Position numbers and translations under genes: made by a program. The notes below the pieces were generated by a model. That model was given only the letters and a program-made list of their open reading frames with translations, was not told the origin of the DNA and did no database searches. A stretch of 64,000 nt of DNA from positions 8,244,971-8,308,970 of the forward strand of contig NC_081333.1 of the NCBI RefSeq assembly GCF_022539665.2. The letters run 5' to 3'. Origin of the DNA: Daphnia carinata. Its lineage: Eukaryota; Arthropoda; Branchiopoda; Diplostraca; Daphniidae. Shown here in pieces: positions 60,413-64,000 of the stretch (position 1 is the first letter of the stretch; every line of letters starts with the position of its first letter).

Positions 60413-62268
60413 TGCGAGAGAAGGAACTAACAGAGTTAGACGTACACGCAGAGAAAAAGACGGAGAAGAGAAAAAGAGAAAAGAGGAGGTACCAAATAAA
60501 AAGCGAAGCCTCCTCCTCCATACCTCCCTGCCCACTTTTATATCTCGGAAGAGCAGCGGTGGTTTTTTTTTCTGGTACACCTTGGTAAAACCTATCGGCG
60601 TGGCGTTGGAAAAAAAAAGAGGAAAAAAAAAAAGGAAAAAAAAAAAAAAAAAAAAATACGCTCAGGCCCCCGAACCGTGTCTCCCTTTTGTCGCTTATGG
60701 TCAACGCATTCATTCGTTGACTAACTGTCTACTCGGTCAGCAGCAACTACAGCAGCAGCTACTAGATCGCCACCGCACTCAAACATGTAAGTCTGTCGCA
60801 ATTTTTACTCAACTCTATTCACGGTACTTAATAAAATCGTAATGATAAAGTGTAGAGTAGACAGTGATGCTAGCACTCGGATACATTCGAAGCAATGCGA
60901 AATTAAGCGCACGGTTTGTTATATAACGACCGTTCGTAGTGCCTTTCTATTTGCTGGTGATTTGGGAAACGAAACGTTGGGGTCGCAATTCAAGAATTGT
61001 ATGGTCCTATGGCAATTTTGTAGTAGCCCTTTTTGTTTAATTGAATTATATCGGGAAATCAAGTGCCTCCGTTCGAGTTAAGTCAATCGGAGACGGACTG
61101 TAATTGATTCAGAAATGCTAATCAAACGACTGTGGAGAATCGAATTCGATTGTTTGCTTAACTGGCTCCAGCCAGGCCTAAACCATGGAAAAGTAAGGTT
61201 CCCGCAATTATCAATTAGTTTGAAATCACGTTACGAAACACGCGAAATTAGATTTTTTTTTTTTCCGTTTACATTCAAAACAAAAGGAGGGAAATAAGAA
61301 AATACATGGGGAAAACCCTAGGCGCATCAAGTGGCACGCTTCGAAAATTAATTGTATAGGTTTATCCCCAGAAAACTATACGGTCCCCAATTGGCCGTAT
61401 ATAATTTTAACCGAAAAAGAAAACAAAAAAATAAGGAAGAAGAGAGGGGAGACGCATATCAGGGGCCGGGTAGTGTGCTGCGCTTTATAAGAGGGCTGCG
61501 CGCGTGCAACAGAGAAGTGATGGGTAAGACAGGTAGCTACGGCTCTACAATGCCAAAGGGGCTCCGAGTGGTGGCACGCGGTAGCTCAACAGGCCGCAGC
61601 ACGGTAGCCGTCGGAGGATATTATACTTGAACTGGCACCCAATGGTGATCGGACGGCAACCCGAATACCACCCAACGAAACTATCAAACAACAATTTTTC
61701 TTTTCCCTCCGTTTCTTGCACTTCGCGCGGACTTCTTGACGAATCGAAACGTGGCTAAATGCGCGAGAGCTTTGGAACTAATATCGAATCCCGAAATGGA
61801 ACAGTTAATGAACGGGAAACTAACATCGAAAGGGCCAGTCTCGTAATGGGACGCGAAGAAGGGAGAGATTTGATTTTTGGCAGCATTTAAATTAGAAAAT
61901 TGTATTAGGTAATGGGATTGAGGAATCTATTGCGCTGGACTCAAGAATGCGAAGCGGCTCGAGAAAATTACAGGCTAAGTGGAATGGGGGGGGGGGGTTT
62001 GCCTTGCGTGTTTTACCCGAGTTACGGTCGTTGTAAGGCAAACAAGCCGAACGCGACCGCGGTCATTATCTCATTCTTTTCAATTAAATGGTTAAAGGGC
62101 CGAAACTAAACAACTACCAACCTATACACGATATCGATTTACGCGCTGTCCGGCGGTTTAAAAAGTCCGATGGGAAAGGAACGGAACAAAAACAGTACAA
62201 CAACATAAAAGGCGAAAAATTGTGGAGTAGGAGGATCTCTATCACCACACGCGGCGTCTGTTAGTTTT

Positions 62269-62294
62269 TTTGGGGGGACGGGGGAGGGGTGGGG
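62269..62294 (+). other. G-rich tract with quadruplex potential
   Basis: Four G-runs of at least four bases with short loops. A separate run of ten or more G lies at about 61986-61997. Confidence 0.7.
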
Positions 62295-62351
62295 TTTAAA
62301 ATACAATAGAAAATCCTTTTGTTAGTTGCAAACTGCTCTTTCCTCTCGTTT

Positions 62352-62382
<31 letters not shown>

Positions 62383-63078
62383 GACCCTCTAAATCGATCG
62401 CTTTCCGCTTAGCTGCTTTTGTGTGTTTGGGCGCTTAGTTTTTGTTCACTCTAAACACACACGAACACGAAGACGGACAAGAAAAAGAGTCGAGACAGGG
62501 AAGGAGGTACAACATAAAGTTGTTTCAACAATTTTGTTTTGCGAGGAGTTTCACAATAGGCGCATCCATTCCATACGATTGAGCAATAATGGCCGCTAAA
62601 GGCCAAACATTCTTCCGTTTTTTCCCGACAACTTGGCTGAGCGGAAAGGCCAACACACGAATCTAAACAAGACTCGCAATGAAAGCGAACCTTTCTCCAC
62701 GAATAACAACGATCTCAAACCTTTATTTTTCTGTTGTTTTTAAAACAAACGACTTTTTAAGTCCGGTCGACCCCTTTTTCTTCTCTCTCCCTCTCAAGTT
62801 TTTACCTTTTTCTGATGGCCCTGATCTTCCTACAAGAAAAGAAAAGATATATGGCTCTCATCCACTAAGTTCGATGAAGCAGAAAGAAGAGAGTGGGCGG
62901 TAAATGAGCGCGTTTCAGACCAGTTTTCTCTGTCTTCCTTTTTTTTTCCAGTCTTATTTTCAAGCGTTTAGGTCGCACTTTGACCCCTTCGACTGCGTCC
63001 AAAACACCCAAAATCTAAAACACAATGCGCCTTCTACCCATGCACTATAGAGCTATCTAGATTGTATGCATACATATA

Positions 63079-63080
<2 letters not shown>

Positions 63081-63118
<38 letters not shown>
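63081..63118 (+). repeat. (TA)19 microsatellite
   Basis: Nineteen uninterrupted TA units. Confidence 0.98.
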
Positions 63119-63126
<8 letters not shown>

Positions 63127-64000
63127 TCGAGGCAGAAAGAGATATGTATGGATGGAGGGCAACGAAAAGGGTCGACCAAAAGGCTGTAATTACTAACAAC
63201 AACAAAGAAAAAGTTGTGGAACGGCCCGTAGGTTCTACATGATGTCTATACGCGTATGTGTGTGTGTGCGATGAGTGGGCTATACTGCTGCGCTCGCTAT
63301 GCGCTCCTTCATATACAAGTCCGATGCATTCCAGCAAAAGTCTGAGAAGACTCCACCAGCAGAGGAGCGAATGCATTATTATTACTCTATTCCTCTTTCT
63401 CACGCTTTCCACAACAATACCTCCCACCATTTTCTTGGACGGGAAAAGACTTTTTTTTTTCCTTTTTCTCTCCCTCTTTCACAGTTCCATCTTTTCGAGC
63501 CCCCGACCCCCAACTACTCGGCTCGCAATCGGCACACCCACAGCGCGGGCGGCATCACATCGGTAAGCATCCGGCGGGTCCCACGGATCGCCGAGATAAA
63601 GCCGTTTACAGCGTTAGAAATTCGAAGCGAAAAATGTGCCACTCGATTCGCGAATGCCGATCCTCGTAGGAGCGACGTGCACAAAGTGAAGAAGTCAAAC
63701 AAATTTTTTCGAAAACTCGGGGGGTTATTTTTAGCAATCCATTTTTATGCATTTATTTCCATAGTCCATAGCGTCCCTGAGACCGTCATGGCTATCGTTT
63801 CGACTCGAAGCGCATCGAGGTTTTAGAAAATTGGTGCCGCTGACCATTCCTATCGAAGTGAACTTGCAATCCCTCAGCTAAAAATTCCTCCCGCTCATAA
63901 AAAAAAAAAATTAAAAAAAAAAAAAATAAATAAAATAAACCCTACCCGATATGACATCCCCTGTGCAACAGAGCTACAATAGTCCAGACATACCGTCAAC

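Larger units (their letters stand above)
57561..64000. other. Microsatellite-rich, GC-variable region, possibly upstream of an outside gene
   Basis: Long homopolymer and dinucleotide tracts alternate with stretches of higher GC and CpG content (for example 58010-58180, 61480-61620, 63480-63700). Long open frames here come from simple repeats. At 60783 the sequence CAAACAT|GTAAGT would make a strong donor for a 5' non-coding exon that begins after the CAG-rich stretch at 60739; another donor-like site lies at 63562. These could be leader exons of a gene beyond 64000, which is inference. Confidence 0.4.

Noticed and set aside
60185-60713. Minus-strand open frames with (SL)n runs
   Set aside because: They derive from the (AG)20 microsatellite and adjacent homopolymers; no splice or domain support.
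63275-63826. 183-codon plus-strand open frame
   Set aside because: The longest frame in the last 10 kb, but composition is erratic and overlapping frames on the same and opposite strand are equally open. A leader exon is possible, but protein coding is not supported.

Overview
This window is nuclear DNA of an arthropod. Genes are multi-exon with very short GT-AG introns (mostly 55-80 bp), and genes sit close together on both strands, often tail-to-tail or head-to-head. The gene set (arthropod-like kinesin heavy chain, an antennal-type ionotropic receptor, paired integrin alpha genes, M14 carboxypeptidases) together with the intron size suggests a branchiopod crustacean such as Daphnia. The species assignment is inference; no marker gene here proves it.

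Positions 1-28,500 are a dense housekeeping block: the 3' part of a KNTC1/ROD kinetochore gene (+), an RNF4-type SUMO-targeted ubiquitin ligase (-), a repeat-rich spacer with tRNA-like sequence, SENP8/DEN1 (+), a CsgA-type short-chain dehydrogenase (-), DPH4/DNAJC24 (+), ribosomal protein S28 (+), TGFBRAP1 (-), a twin-CX3C small-Tim-like exon (+), a group XII phospholipase A2 (+), complete kinesin-1 heavy chain (+), spermidine synthase (-), and an ionotropic receptor (+) whose large intron contains the complete cilia gene CFAP20 on the opposite strand. I resolved exon chains by splice phase, and most of them close perfectly on the length expected for the family.

Positions 30,400-39,050 hold an M14 carboxypeptidase (-) and two tandem integrin alpha genes (-). 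The upstream integrin copy is full length (989 aa). The downstream copy (648 aa) keeps the signal peptide, beta-propeller, thigh region, transmembrane segment and GFFKR tail but has no calf domains. Both copies share a 38-nt micro-exon.

Positions 39,050-47,400 are an accessory region of non-autonomous, foldback-type repeats: a 470-bp GATC-rich element with an 8-bp target-site duplication, a 1.68-kb palindrome carrying tRNA-like sequences in both arms, a 0.68-kb near-perfect palindrome with a one-arm relative 6 kb away, and an AATCGCGATT-rich relative. A poorly resolved coiled-coil gene or pseudogene lies between them.

Positions 47,600-54,130 encode secreted proteins: a three-CUB-domain protein and a Ser/Thr-rich protein with two repeated domains (both -, possibly one gene), then a second 421-aa carboxypeptidase (+). 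From 54,131 to 64,000 I see no protein-coding gene, only microsatellites, homopolymers and GC-richer sequence that may be 5' regulatory or intronic DNA of a gene outside the window.
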